Made by a program: the position numbers and the translations under genes. DNA of 64,000 nucleotides. Source: CATOSP01 sp034422355. GTDB lineage: Bacteria; Chloroflexota; Dehalococcoidia; Lucifugimonadales; UBA3495. This document shows positions 52,435 to 60,924 of the stretch, in pieces (the stretch's first letter is position 1; each line of letters opens with the position of its first letter). The stretch is from positions 1 to 64,000 of the forward strand of contig DAOUJS010000072.1 of NCBI GenBank assembly GCA_034422355.1, in the 5' to 3' direction. The notes under the pieces are model-generated. The model did no database searches. It was not told where the DNA came from and worked only from the letters and a program-made list of their open reading frames with translations.

Positions 52435-52603
52435 TTTCGGCCATCCTCCTTTCCACCTGCTCGACCTCCTCGGGAATGATGTCCCGCCAGTCCTCCATCG
52501 CGTCCCGCCCTGTCCGAATCTGTTCGTTTACAAGGGCTTGGACCAAGTCCAAGCGGTAGTCATACTCCCCTTCCTTCAACTCTTCATAACCATCACTGTG
52601 CAT
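52418..52603 (-). CDS. Small acidic hypothetical protein, coupled to the FlgT-C-like gene
   Basis: The 61-residue product (Y-D-Y-R-L-D-L-V-Q-A-L-V-N-E-Q-I, then a Glu-rich helix) has no recognised domain. It overlaps the following gene by 17 nt and has no signal or membrane segment. The coupling supports its reality. GC content here is lower than in the core genes, consistent with an acquired stretch. Confidence 0.5.
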   Translation of the reverse strand: MHSDGYEELKEGEYDYRLDLVQALVNEQIRTGRDAMEDWRDIIPEEVEQVERRMAENDQST

Positions 52604-52703
52604 AGCCGACAGTCGGTTGTTGACGAATTAGGCGAAGAGCGAAGATAGTGACGATCAATGGGAATTCTTGCCGTTAGATTGCAGGGGAGAGTAGCGCAAA
52701 CGG

Positions 52704-53264
52704 ATGGCAAATAAACCGCGACCAAATGTATGGGAATTGCTGCTTACCTGGGGCATACTCGCGATGCTGGTATACCTTGCAGGGAAGAAACGCGTAAGAG
52801 GGCAGAATCCTCCCAACGATACCGGTGTATCACAGACAGGAATCTGGCCTTGGATATCCACTTGGGCCATTATTGGAATATTCATATATACGACCCTAGT
52901 CAATCCAGGTGGATTGCTTGGGGAAAGTAGAACAGTTAACCTATTGGTGTTCGAGCTACCGACCTACAAGGGGCAAGGAACTGTACTACAGTTTATTGGA
53001 ACTTTCATAGTCGCATTGGGGCTGGTTACGAGACTGAGCAGCCGGCGGGAAATTAACATAGCGACAACCTCGGGTATCATTGGGGGAATAGGGATAATGG
53101 TCGGATTGTTAATGCAGACCATACGAGAAAATCCTCCGCTGGCCCTGGTCCCGATTCTAATGCTATTCTACATCAGCTTCTTCTGGATACTCCTCTATGG
53201 CGTGCTGTACGGGATAAAGTGGTCTTATTCGAGAACAAGAGCATTCTTCTGCACGATGGTTTAA
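52704..53264 (+). CDS. Polytopic membrane protein of unknown function
   Basis: The 186-residue protein has about five hydrophobic segments (for example WELLLTWGILAMLVYLAG near the start, T-W-A-I-I-G-I-F-I-Y, and two near the C-terminus). The tail is basic. No family is recognised. Base composition is clearly lower in GC than the housekeeping genes, and it lies in the accessory region, so recent acquisition is likely. No ribosome binding site stronger than GAGAG-like sequence precedes the ATG. Confidence 0.55.
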   Translation: MANKPRPNVWELLLTWGILAMLVYLAGKKRVRGQNPPNDTGVSQTGIWPWISTWAIIGIFIYTTLVNPGGLLGESRTVNLLVFELPTYKGQGTVLQFIGTFIVALGLVTRLSSRREINIATTSGIIGGIGIMVGLLMQTIRENPPLALVPILMLFYISFFWILLYGVLYGIKWSYSRTRAFFCTMV

Positions 53265-53291
53265 GGCAGATGGGCCCGTAGGGAGTTCAAT

Positions 53292-53795
53292 ATGCAGGTG
53301 CAAATTGGAACCATAATCGCCATAGGCGGAACATTGTTCCTGTGGGTTGTGGCGTTGTCATTGGTTGGCAATGAGGCCGCTTGCAACAGCTTTGATGTGT
53401 CCAATATGTCGCCGCCGATAAAGTTCCTTACGAAATTTGCGTATCTATGCTGGGTTTTTTAGTCGAGGACATTATCCACAGTCTGGTTCCGTTGCCCTGA
53501 TGGAGTCGCTGGAAACAGCCGAGTTATTTATTCTGCAGATCCGCCGCCGAAGGCAATCCTTTCAGCAAACATTTCAGGGCAGGCCAACGGCGCTTCTCCT
53601 GCCGCCAAGATCGTCTCCCCCGATCCTTACGATAATGAGCATAGGCTACTGGAAGAACTTGCCCATATTTCACAGCTCATACCATCCCCGGACATATCCG
53701 CTGCCAGTGTTTATGTCGCTGATGCTCGTCCTGTAAGGGTTACACTCGATTGCGCAGCCATACCTGACCGCGTATCGCCGTCACTTTTAGTCTAA
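53292..53795 (+). pseudogene. Membrane-leader ORF interrupted by one amber codon
   Basis: From the ATG at 53292 (GGGAG upstream) the frame gives MQVQIGTIIAIGGTLFLWVV and a total of 56 residues with one membrane segment, then TAG at 53460-53462. The same frame then stays open for another 110 codons to a TAA at 53793, with natural-looking composition (P-D-P-Y-D-N-E-H-R-L-L-E-E-L-A, then V-A-D-A-R-P-V-R-V-T). It may be one 167-residue gene broken by a nonsense mutation. No homolog is recognised. The gap from 53265 to 53848 holds nothing else. Confidence 0.4.
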
Positions 53796-53848
53796 CGGAA
53801 TCCCTCGGGGTGTTCATTAAACACCAATTCTGCAGTCGGACACAGAGA

Positions 53849-56590
53849 TCAGGCGTCGCTCTCCGGCTGGGCCGGCGCGCCGCCCCGCTCCAGGTTCAGG
53901 GCCAGCAGCCGCTCCAGTATCTCCGCATCGTCAAGATCGTGAGGCCAGCCGTAGGCATTGGCTACGGCCCGGTCCAGCCGGTCGTGGACGTTTTGCAGCC
54001 ACGTGGGACGGGCGTTGTAGAGGTTCGTCAACGTCCGCCGCTTCAACTGGGACTCCGGCATACCGGGCGGGTTGAGCCAGCCCTCCCGCAGTTCGTTCAG
54101 TTCCCGCGCCGCCTCCGCGATGGCCTCCCGATGCTCCCCGGTGGGTTCCGGGAAGGGAAAGGTCTCAAAGCAGGTAGAGACGATATATCGTGGCCGATTT
54201 TCCAATTGTGTTCCCAAGGTCAAGGCCCAAACCCTATGAACACTGCTATTCAATATGCCAAATAAGTAATCATCACTTCGTGCTATAGCAATTACAGAGT
54301 TTGAGGGCAAGTCTTCTCCGGATAGCCATACGAAGAACCTGTGTTTAGCCGTTACTGATGTCCCGATGTATCTGGGCAATGGACTTAAAGCGTTGCGCAT
54401 CTCAGATGCAGGATAGCCGTGTAACCACCAGTTTTTAGCTCGCCAAGGCATCTTATTCTTGACACGATCCGGCATCACCTTCTCTTTTATGTGTTCAAAC
54501 GGAGCCTCGTAGTATGCAGCTTCCTCTTCGGACATATCGACGCCGAAATCTATGATCCATACCTTGCGCCAACGTTGTGTAATATCGACTCCATTGACCC
54601 AACGCCTGACTACGTTTGCATTGGGCTGCCCGTGTGGATTGGGTTTAGCCAACATTTCATTGGCAACACTTTCCGAGATGTCAAACGCCCCGACCTTGCC
54701 GACACCTTGGTATGCCAGGTTTTTGTTCTCCTCCAATTGTCGGGCGCGGGTCAGATCTAATCCGGCAGTTAGGTCAGCATTGATAGCACCGACTGGAGAT
54801 TGGTCCAGAGTTCTTCCTGTCTCGCTCCCGCCATCAAAACAGATTATTGAGATATTCACGGCGGCCCCATCCAAAATCCACTCTCGATCAGAAATGGCAT
54901 AGAATATATCACCGGCGTCCTTGATGCGGGACAACACGGGGCGGTTGGACTGGAAGCGTATGGCCTGGGTGGCGAGCAGTCCGGCGCGGCGCGTTTTGCC
55001 TTCCGCAATCTGGGCGCGGGCCTTTTCAAACCAGTAGCAGCAAAGATCGCTGGAGTTGGGAATCCGCCCGCCGTAAAGGGAGTACACCGCATCCACGTAA
55101 GCGTCCCCCAGTTGCTCCCGGAATGGAAAATGTCCCAGGAAGGGCGGGTTGCCGACGATGAACTCAGCGGCGGGCCACTCCGGTTCCCGGGGGCTTTCCG
55201 GGTCTGACCGGTCCAGGATGGCGTCGGTCATTCGGATGGATGACAAGGGGGTGAGGATGGGGCGGTGGTTGTAGGGGAAGCCGTTGTTCTGGTGCCACTG
55301 GATGTAGCCAATCCACAGGGAGGTGCGGGCCAGTTCGGCGGCGTAGGGGTTGATCTCCAGTCCCAGCATCTGGTCGGGCTTGACCGAGGGCGTCAGGTCG
55401 GGCCAGCCCTGGGCGGCGGCGAAGTCGATGACCTGCTTTTCCAGGTCGAGCAGGGAGCGCAGGGCCAGGTAGAGGAAGTTGCCGCTGCCGCAGGCGGGGT
55501 CGAGGACTTCCACGTCCACCAGCCGCTGCTGGAACCGGCCCAGCCGGACCCGCGCCGCGTCCCTGTTCTCCTCCACCAGCAGGTTGGACACTTCCTGCTG
55601 CACAGCGTCCCATTCCCGGCGCAGCGGGGCCATTACCACCGGCTCCACCACCAGCATGATGTCCTCGGCGCTGGTGTAGTGCGCGCCCAGGTGGGCCCGC
55701 TTGGAGGCGTCCAGCGCCCGCTCGAACAGGGTGCCGAAGATTGAAGGCTCGATGTTGCGCCAGTTCCTGTTGGTGGCCTCAACCAGCCGTTGCAGGGCCG
55801 GCCCGCTCAGTTCCACGGTATCGGCATCGGCGAACAGGTCGCCGTTGAAGTGGGCAATCCGGGCGGCCCCGAACATGCCGCCGCCGGACATCTGCCGGAA
55901 CAGGTCGCTTACGGCCCGGTCGAAGTCCGCCGGGTCGCGGAAGTTGGCCCGCGCCACCTGGGAGAACAGGTCTTCCGGGAGCAGTCCGGCATCCTCGGCA
56001 TAGAGGCAGAAGATAATCTGGTTGAGATACCGGGCCAGCTTCTCCGGGTCCTGGTTGCGCTGCTCCATGTCCTCGACGATGGACTGGAAGAGGTCGGCGG
56101 TCTCTTCCGTCACCGTGTCCACGGAGCGGTCGGGACGGAACTCGGTTGGAGCGTGGAAGGCCCAGCGCAGCTTGTCCAGGTTCTCCGTCCGGTCCAGGGC
56201 CGCGACGGGGATTTCGTGGAGCACCGTTTCCATGCCAGGGAAGTTGGTGCGGACCCGGATGGTCCCGAAGGAAGAAACGATGAGGAGCGGCGGCGTTTTC
56301 AGGTGGACCTGGTAGCGGAGCAGTTGGTTCATGGCGTCGTCAAGGTCGGCGTCGCTGCCCTTGAACTCCCAGCCGAACCGCTCTTCAAGATAGGCGTCGG
56401 CAAACCCGCCGGGCACCCACTTCTCAAAGGTGAACGCCTGGCTGTCGCCGAACTCCCCGGGCGTGGGGTGGCCAACCAGGCGGCAGATGTCCAGGAACAT
56501 CTCCTGGGACGCCTGCCTCTCGCCAAACTCGACATCCCGCCACTTGGCGATGACTTCCTCCGGCCTCATGGCCGGGAACATGGGCATCAT
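53849..56590 (-). CDS. MmeI-like type IIL restriction-modification enzyme
   Basis: This is a single-chain restriction endonuclease and adenine methyltransferase, 913 residues. The N-terminal nuclease motif D-x9-E-x-K of MmeI is present as D65, E75, F76 and K77. A helical connector follows. The methyltransferase has motif I D-P-A-C-G-S-G-N-F (364-372) and motif IV N-P-P-F (481-484). After that come a target-recognition region and a C-terminal helical part, as in MmeI. Both activities look intact. The recognition sequence cannot be told by eye. Three short direct repeats lie about 100 bp upstream of its start. Confidence 0.88.
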   Translation of the reverse strand: MMPMFPAMRPEEVIAKWRDVEFGERQASQEMFLDICRLVGHPTPGEFGDSQAFTFEKWVPGGFADAYLEERFGWEFKGSDADLDDAMNQLLRYQVHLKTPPLLIVSSFGTIRVRTNFPGMETVLHEIPVAALDRTENLDKLRWAFHAPTEFRPDRSVDTVTEETADLFQSIVEDMEQRNQDPEKLARYLNQIIFCLYAEDAGLLPEDLFSQVARANFRDPADFDRAVSDLFRQMSGGGMFGAARIAHFNGDLFADADTVELSGPALQRLVEATNRNWRNIEPSIFGTLFERALDASKRAHLGAHYTSAEDIMLVVEPVVMAPLRREWDAVQQEVSNLLVEENRDAARVRLGRFQQRLVDVEVLDPACGSGNFLYLALRSLLDLEKQVIDFAAAQGWPDLTPSVKPDQMLGLEINPYAAELARTSLWIGYIQWHQNNGFPYNHRPILTPLSSIRMTDAILDRSDPESPREPEWPAAEFIVGNPPFLGHFPFREQLGDAYVDAVYSLYGGRIPNSSDLCCYWFEKARAQIAEGKTRRAGLLATQAIRFQSNRPVLSRIKDAGDIFYAISDREWILDGAAVNISIICFDGGSETGRTLDQSPVGAINADLTAGLDLTRARQLEENKNLAYQGVGKVGAFDISESVANEMLAKPNPHGQPNANVVRRWVNGVDITQRWRKVWIIDFGVDMSEEEAAYYEAPFEHIKEKVMPDRVKNKMPWRAKNWWLHGYPASEMRNALSPLPRYIGTSVTAKHRFFVWLSGEDLPSNSVIAIARSDDYLFGILNSSVHRVWALTLGTQLENRPRYIVSTCFETFPFPEPTGEHREAIAEAARELNELREGWLNPPGMPESQLKRRTLTNLYNARPTWLQNVHDRLDRAVANAYGWPHDLDDAEILERLLALNLERGGAPAQPESDA

Positions 56591-56686
56591 ATTCTCACCC
56601 GGCGTGGTACTCGAATAGTACGTATGACTGGACTCTGACCCGGTACGGACAAGTATACAATTACCCGGCTTTGCGCCAAAAATCTG

Positions 56687-56738
56687 TCTTGAATCAAAAG
56701 TCGGAGTTCTGAACCAGAAGTAGCTCTTGAACTAAAAG
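56687..56738. repeat. Three 14-bp direct repeats upstream of the MmeI-like gene
   Basis: TCTTGAATCAAAAG (56687-56700), TTCTGAACCAGAAG (56707-56720) and TCTTGAACTAAAAG (56725-56738) follow one pattern, T-Y-Y-T-G-A-A-Y-Y-A-R-A-A-G, spaced 20 and 18 bp apart. They sit in the 299-bp gap that serves as the promoter region of the MmeI-like gene. They could be operator sites. Similar units recur at 57926-57990. Confidence 0.5.
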
Positions 56739-56889
56739 GGAGTTGCCGGTGGGCTGGTAGTCGCGCAACTGGCCATTGCGGCCACCAAGACTGCCAGCAG
56801 GGGGAGGGCTTTCACCTTCAATACTCTAGCCAGTGACGAACTCTGTTCTCCGGCTCGGACAGGCCGCAGACGGCGAACCCTGCATGGCA

Positions 56890-57918
56890 TCAGGAATTAT
56901 TACGCGGCGGGATATTTTCGCGGTGTGGCCCGTCAGGCATTAAAGCCCGAATCCGCTTTTCCAAGCCTTCCTGGAGTTCCTCGGGGGTGTTCCAAGCGAT
57001 GTGGTAATGGTGATTGACGTCGAAATGGAGGTCGTCTATCTGGTCCGCCCGGCACGACCTAATGACCTCCAATCCCAAGCCCAACGCGAATCCCGCCTCG
57101 TAATAGACTCCGCCCCTGATACCCTTATCGCCGTAAGTGAAATCCGCAATGAGAAATCTGGACCGCCGAATCTCGCCAATAATTTCGTCGTCAATCTTGT
57201 CTACGTCAGGCTTTCTGTCGATACGAAAAGGCCGGTAGCCGGTGTTTCGGACGGCTGTGTGAATTCCCTTTTCGTAAGTCTCCTCCATGCTGGGGTCAAA
57301 CCACATCGCCACGAACACTTGATCGGAACTCTGATTGATCTCTTGTTCCGCAATTTGCCGGTGTCCAGCCACTGTGACGGTGCAATAAAGGAGTGGTCTA
57401 TTGTGGCCTATGCTAATCCAGTCTACCGATTCCAAATAATCCAGGAGGTATCTCAATTCATCAGTCTCAACGGACTCCGATATGGCTTTCGCCTGCATTG
57501 TGATACCGAGATGAGTTGCTGTTACCAAACTCCCGATCGACTGCTCTACTGTAGAAACTTCTACAGCACTGCCAAGATTTGTAGTTTGCTGTGCCAAAAA
57601 CCGGAGAAGCCGTTCCGCTCTTTCGTCGGCTGAAAGGTCGCGAGATACTCTGGCTTCTTCAATGACAGAAGTTGTAAGTTGAGGCGCACGCTCGCCCATT
57701 TTCCGTTGATCTACTAAGTAAGTAGTTATTCTTGCCTTGTGTCGCTCATCATGAATTTCGTCCAGAAGATACTTTGCTTGACGGTCGACCATATAGTTGC
57801 CGCCTGCCCTCTGCGATCCTTCGACGAAATATCCAAATCCACTATTGACATGCAATACCAAAGCTGAGTGTCCGCGCCAAATCAAACATTCAGTCCCGGC
57901 CTGGTTCGAGTAACGCAT
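56890..57918 (-). CDS. Nucleoside 2-deoxyribosyltransferase-like effector-type protein
   Basis: The C-terminal half (from about residue 205) has the Rossmann-like deoxyribosyltransferase fold: Q-V-F-V-A-M-W-F-D-P-S-M, then I-G-E-I-R-R-S-R-F-L-I-A-D-F-T and G-G-V-Y-Y-E-A-G-F-A-L-G. The N-terminus has an R-A-G-G-N-Y stretch that in relatives follows a zinc-binding C-x-x-C; here it reads C-L-I-W, so that site is broken. Such proteins often occur in defence neighbourhoods, where they may degrade a nucleotide signal or NAD. That role is inference from position next to the restriction enzyme. Confidence 0.65.
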   Translation of the reverse strand: MRYSNQAGTECLIWRGHSALVLHVNSGFGYFVEGSQRAGGNYMVDRQAKYLLDEIHDERHKARITTYLVDQRKMGERAPQLTTSVIEEARVSRDLSADERAERLLRFLAQQTTNLGSAVEVSTVEQSIGSLVTATHLGITMQAKAISESVETDELRYLLDYLESVDWISIGHNRPLLYCTVTVAGHRQIAEQEINQSSDQVFVAMWFDPSMEETYEKGIHTAVRNTGYRPFRIDRKPDVDKIDDEIIGEIRRSRFLIADFTYGDKGIRGGVYYEAGFALGLGLEVIRSCRADQIDDLHFDVNHHYHIAWNTPEELQEGLEKRIRALMPDGPHRENIPPRNNS

Positions 57919-57925
57919 TCTCTCT

Positions 57926-57990
57926 CCTCTACAAAAGTCGGGTTTGATGCAAAAGTCTGTAAGATTCGGGACTCTTGGTGCAAAGCCGGG
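57926..57990. repeat. Short direct repeats just upstream of the deoxyribosyltransferase-like gene
   Basis: Three related units occur: CCTCTACAAAAGTCGGG (57926-57942), TTTGATGCAAAAGTC (57943-57957) and TCTTGGTGCAAAGCCGGG (57973-57990). They share A-A-A-A-G-T-C-G-G-like cores with the repeats at 56687-56738. They lie directly 5' of the start at 57918, where a regulator could act. Confidence 0.4.
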
Positions 57991-58149
57991 GGTGCGGATT
58001 CTGATAGGACGGTATTACTCCAGGCAAAGCCAGTTGCACGGCGATTGCTTTTACTTCGGCTTGTGTGACCCCATAGCAGAAACTGAACGGCGAATTCGGG
58101 AGACAATACGTTATATCGAAGACGCGGAGAGGCTGGCCGACTCCGGGCC

Positions 58150-58488
58150 TTAACGGAGGTACTTATGCCTTCTCCCCCATTCAAGCCACGCCTCTTTAAT
58201 CAGCCGTGGCTTGCCCCTGGCAGAATCCGGCGCCGGATTCTCGTTCGAAATGGCCCTCAACGCTGGATACCAGTGACCGCCGTTCGTTTCAAGTTCCTTG
58301 AGGATAAGAGGGAGGACCGGCTTGCCAAACGAAATTATCCTGAGATACGCCGGGCTGCTTGCAATCCTCGAAGGGGAAGAGTGACCCGCCGTCTCCTTGC
58401 GCCATTGGCCGACCAGCCTCCGGAACTCTTCCGAAAGGTCGGACCCGTCTTCCAGATTGGTATCGGGAAACTCCCTCGACAAGCTCAT
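58150..58488 (-). CDS. Conserved hypothetical protein
   Basis: The ATG at 58488 starts a 112-residue protein: F-R-R-L-V-G-Q-W-R-K-E-T, then P-A-Y-L-R-I-I-S-F-G-K-P-V-L-P-L-I-L-K-E-L, H-W-Y-P-A-L-R-A-I and a W-L-x-W-G near the end. I recall the same pattern as a frequent small protein in cyanobacterial and Chloroflexota genomes, often near toxin-antitoxin or mobile genes, but it has no known function. It is probably helical and soluble. The frame extends upstream of the ATG without family likeness. Confidence 0.7.
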   Translation of the reverse strand: MSLSREFPDTNLEDGSDLSEEFRRLVGQWRKETAGHSSPSRIASSPAYLRIISFGKPVLPLILKELETNGGHWYPALRAISNENPAPDSARGKPRLIKEAWLEWGRRHKYLR

Positions 58489-58531
58489 AGTCCCGCCCTG
58501 GCCTCCGGCAAATGCAGTTTGTCCATCGCCG

Positions 58532-59428
58532 CTACACGCCGTCCAGCCGCAACTGGATGCCCGCCTTTTCTTCCTGGATGCGGGCCACGGCGTCGGAGTC
58601 TTCGGCCCCCCAGCCCCGGTGCATGGCCTCCACGTGGCGCTGGTCAACCAGGTTGGCCAACTCCATAGGGATGCCCAGCTCGCGGCCCAGGTCGGTGGCG
58701 AGGCGCACGTCCTTGGCCGCCAGGGCGGTGGCGAAACCCGGCTCGAAGTTGCCCTGGAACAGGAAACGGGGGAATTTCTCGGTCAAGCGGCGGGCGCTGC
58801 CGGAACTGTTGGCGATTACGTCCGCCAGCACCGCCAGGTCTACCCCGGCTTTGACCCCCAGGGTCAGGGCCTCGGACAGCAGCACGCCGATACCCATGCT
58901 GAGCAGGTTGTTGCAAATCTTGCAGACCGAGCCGCTGCCGATGTCGCCGCAGTAGACCACGTGGCTGCCGATGGCGTCCAGCGCGGGCTTCACCCGGTTG
59001 AAGACCTGCTCGTCTCCGCCCACCATCACTGCCAGGGTCCCCGCGGCCGCGCCGTAAACTCCGCCGCTGACCGGGGCATCCAGCACCGGTATTCCCCGGT
59101 CCCCGGCTATCTCGTGGAGCCTGCGGATTACGGTTGGGGAATTGGTCGAGAGATCGACGTAGATGCAGCCCTCACCTGCGCCTTCCAGTATTCCGCCCTC
59201 TCCCAGGACCACCGCCTCGACGTCCCTGGGAACGGGAAGGGACGTTAACACCGCCTCGTTGCCCGGGACGGCGTCCCTGGGGCTGTCTGCCCACTCCGCG
59301 CCCATTTCCAGCAGGTTGGTTGCGGCCTCCCGGCGCAGATCGTGGACCGTCAGTTGGTGTCCGGCCCTGATCAGGTTGGCCGCCATCGGGTTGCCCATGT
59401 TGCCGGTGCCGATGAACCCTAGCTTCAT
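58532..59428 (-). CDS. Beta-hydroxyacid dehydrogenase (3-hydroxyisobutyrate/tartronate semialdehyde reductase family)
   Basis: The Rossmann motif G-F-I-G-T-G-N-M-G-N-P-M-A is at residues 4-16. The substrate motif D-A-P-V-S-G-G-V-Y-G-A is near residue 120, and the catalytic Lys is in V-C-K-I-C-N-N. The 298-residue length is normal. It oxidises a short 3-hydroxyacid with NAD(P). The CMD-family gene upstream overlaps its first 257 bases in another frame, which is odd. Which acid it uses is not clear from sequence. Confidence 0.9.
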   Translation of the reverse strand: MKLGFIGTGNMGNPMAANLIRAGHQLTVHDLRREAATNLLEMGAEWADSPRDAVPGNEAVLTSLPVPRDVEAVVLGEGGILEGAGEGCIYVDLSTNSPTVIRRLHEIAGDRGIPVLDAPVSGGVYGAAAGTLAVMVGGDEQVFNRVKPALDAIGSHVVYCGDIGSGSVCKICNNLLSMGIGVLLSEALTLGVKAGVDLAVLADVIANSSGSARRLTEKFPRFLFQGNFEPGFATALAAKDVRLATDLGRELGIPMELANLVDQRHVEAMHRGWGAEDSDAVARIQEEKAGIQLRLDGV

Positions 59429-59936
59429 CTCTGGCGCTCCTCTCCTGGGTTCCTGAGATGGGTGGGCCGCCGGGCGGGGCCGTGCGCTGGGGGACCGGCG
59501 GCGGCGCGGGCCGGAGACCGCCGAGTTCGTCGAAGGTCTCTTTGGCTACCCGGAAGGCGTTGACCGCCGCGGGCATGCCCCCGTAGAAGACCATCTGGGC
59601 GATGGTCTCGCTGATCTGTTCCCTGGTGACGCCGATGTTCAGGGCGCCCTGGATATGGCGGCGCAATAGCTGGGGACTGTGCCCGAGCACTGTAATGGCG
59701 GCGATGGTGCAGAGGCTGCGGGTCTGCAAGTCCAGCCCGGGGCGATTGTAGACCTCTCCGTAGACCACCTGGTCCACCAGGTCCATGACCTCGGGGGCGA
59801 GTTCAGCCATTGCCGGAGGGGGGCCGGGGTCGGCGTCCGCCCCGTAGTACAGGACCCGGAAATCCGCGGCCGCTTGCCGCAGGTCTTCAGGGTCGCGTTC
59901 GGGGCCTTGGCCCGGGGCATCGAAGGAGGTAGTCAC
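59172..59936 (-). CDS. Carboxymuconolactone decarboxylase-family protein with out-of-frame tail
   Basis: Residues 45-140 are a CMD domain (L-D-L-Q-T-R-S-L-C-T-I-A-A-I-T, then H-I-Q-G-A-L-N-I-G-V-T and Y-G-G-M-P-A-A-V-N-A). It resembles 4-carboxymuconolactone decarboxylase rather than CxxC-type AhpD, as there is no second Cys. After about residue 168 the frame becomes Arg/Gly/Pro-rich, which is the shadow of the dehydrogenase gene. The natural stop probably lay near 59430 and was lost by a small indel or base change, or by an assembly error. Confidence 0.75.
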   Translation of the reverse strand: MTTSFDAPGQGPERDPEDLRQAAADFRVLYYGADADPGPPPAMAELAPEVMDLVDQVVYGEVYNRPGLDLQTRSLCTIAAITVLGHSPQLLRRHIQGALNIGVTREQISETIAQMVFYGGMPAAVNAFRVAKETFDELGGLRPAPPPVPQRTAPPGGPPISGTQERSARDEARVHRHRQHGQPDGGQPDQGRTPTDGPRSAPGGRNQPAGNGRGVGRQPQGRRPGQRGGVNVPSRSQGRRGGGPGRGRNTGRRR

Positions 59937-60018
59937 TGGTGTTTCCTATCGCGGCGGGCGGCGTCCGGAAGCCGGCGACCGGTTACGGTCCACTGGTCAC
60001 CGGCTTCCAGATTCCTGC

Positions 60019-60891
60019 CTAAATTTCGATGGCCTGCCAGTAGCGGCGGCCTTCCAGCCGGACCACCCTGCCGAAGTGGTCGCCGGGGGTGAAGTGGCCC
60101 GCGGCCACGACGTAGGACTCCTGCTCGGCCATGTCGAGGAGAGTGTTCCTGCTCCGGCGGCTGGCCTCCTTGTCGATGTCCACGCCCGCGCACCAGTCGG
60201 ACTCGGATACCTGGGCCTTGTTGTGGATCGCGTCGCCGACGATCATCGCCTTCTCGCCCTGGGAGGCGACCAATATAGCCTGGTGGCCGGGGGTGTGACC
60301 CGGGGTCGGGAGGGTCTTGACCTCGTCGGTGATGTTGTGCTCACCCTCGACCAGGTCCATCTTGCGCAGGCGGCGGAGGGGCATCACCTGGCGCTCCACG
60401 TGGGGCGCGTCGGGCAGGTTCTCGGGGTCGGTGAAGTGGTCCCAGTCGGCCCTGGGCACCAGGTACCGGGCGCGGCGGAAGTAGGGCGCGGGCATCCCGC
60501 CGGAGTACCGCAGGTTCCAGCCCACGTGGTCGCCGTGCAAATGGGTGTGGACCACGATGTTTACCTCGTCGGACGGGCCGACGTTGGTGTTATTGCGCCG
60601 GTCGGCCGGGATCAGCACGTCCCGCAACCGCTCGAACAGTTCGCCCTCCACGTTGCCCCGGTCGGGATGAGGCCCCGGCCCCATGCCGGTGTCCACCAGG
60701 ATGGTCGTCCCCTCGGAGCGGACCACCCAGCAGCCGTAGTAGAGCTGGAGCTGGCCGTTTTCCAGGGCGTCGGCGTGCCCGGCCCAGTCCGCGTCGGTGG
60801 TGTCCGGGAACATTGCCGTGGGAGGACGCGGGGGCGGAATCATGTCGAGGACCGGGATGATTTCAGCGTTGCCGACGGTTATGCTTGCCAT
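60019..60891 (-). CDS. MBL-fold metallo-hydrolase, paralog of 36072-36938
   Basis: The dinuclear metal motif H-T-H-L-H-G-D-H-V-G-W-N, the later P-T-P-G-H-T-P-G-H and V-G-D-A-I-H are complete. The C-terminus G-R-V-V-R-L-E-G-R-R-Y-W-Q nearly matches the MBL protein at 36072-36938. The protein has 290 residues and no signal peptide. It is likely a hydrolase of a lactone or ester. It lies between apt and the CMD/dehydrogenase genes, all on the minus strand, and may share their transcript. Confidence 0.87.
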   Translation of the reverse strand: MASITVGNAEIIPVLDMIPPPRPPTAMFPDTTDADWAGHADALENGQLQLYYGCWVVRSEGTTILVDTGMGPGPHPDRGNVEGELFERLRDVLIPADRRNNTNVGPSDEVNIVVHTHLHGDHVGWNLRYSGGMPAPYFRRARYLVPRADWDHFTDPENLPDAPHVERQVMPLRRLRKMDLVEGEHNITDEVKTLPTPGHTPGHQAILVASQGEKAMIVGDAIHNKAQVSESDWCAGVDIDKEASRRSRNTLLDMAEQESYVVAAGHFTPGDHFGRVVRLEGRRYWQAIEI

Positions 60892-60924
60892 ATGCTACTC
60901 CTCCGTAATAATCTGCCGTGATAA

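Noticed and set aside
57944..58153. 69-residue plus-strand frame ending in E-T-E-R-R-I-R-E-T-I-R-Y-I-E-D-A-E-R-L-A
   Set aside because: The tail looks helical and protein-like, but the first half is made of the short repeats upstream of the transferase gene, and no ribosome binding site precedes it. It may be a fragment; support is too weak.
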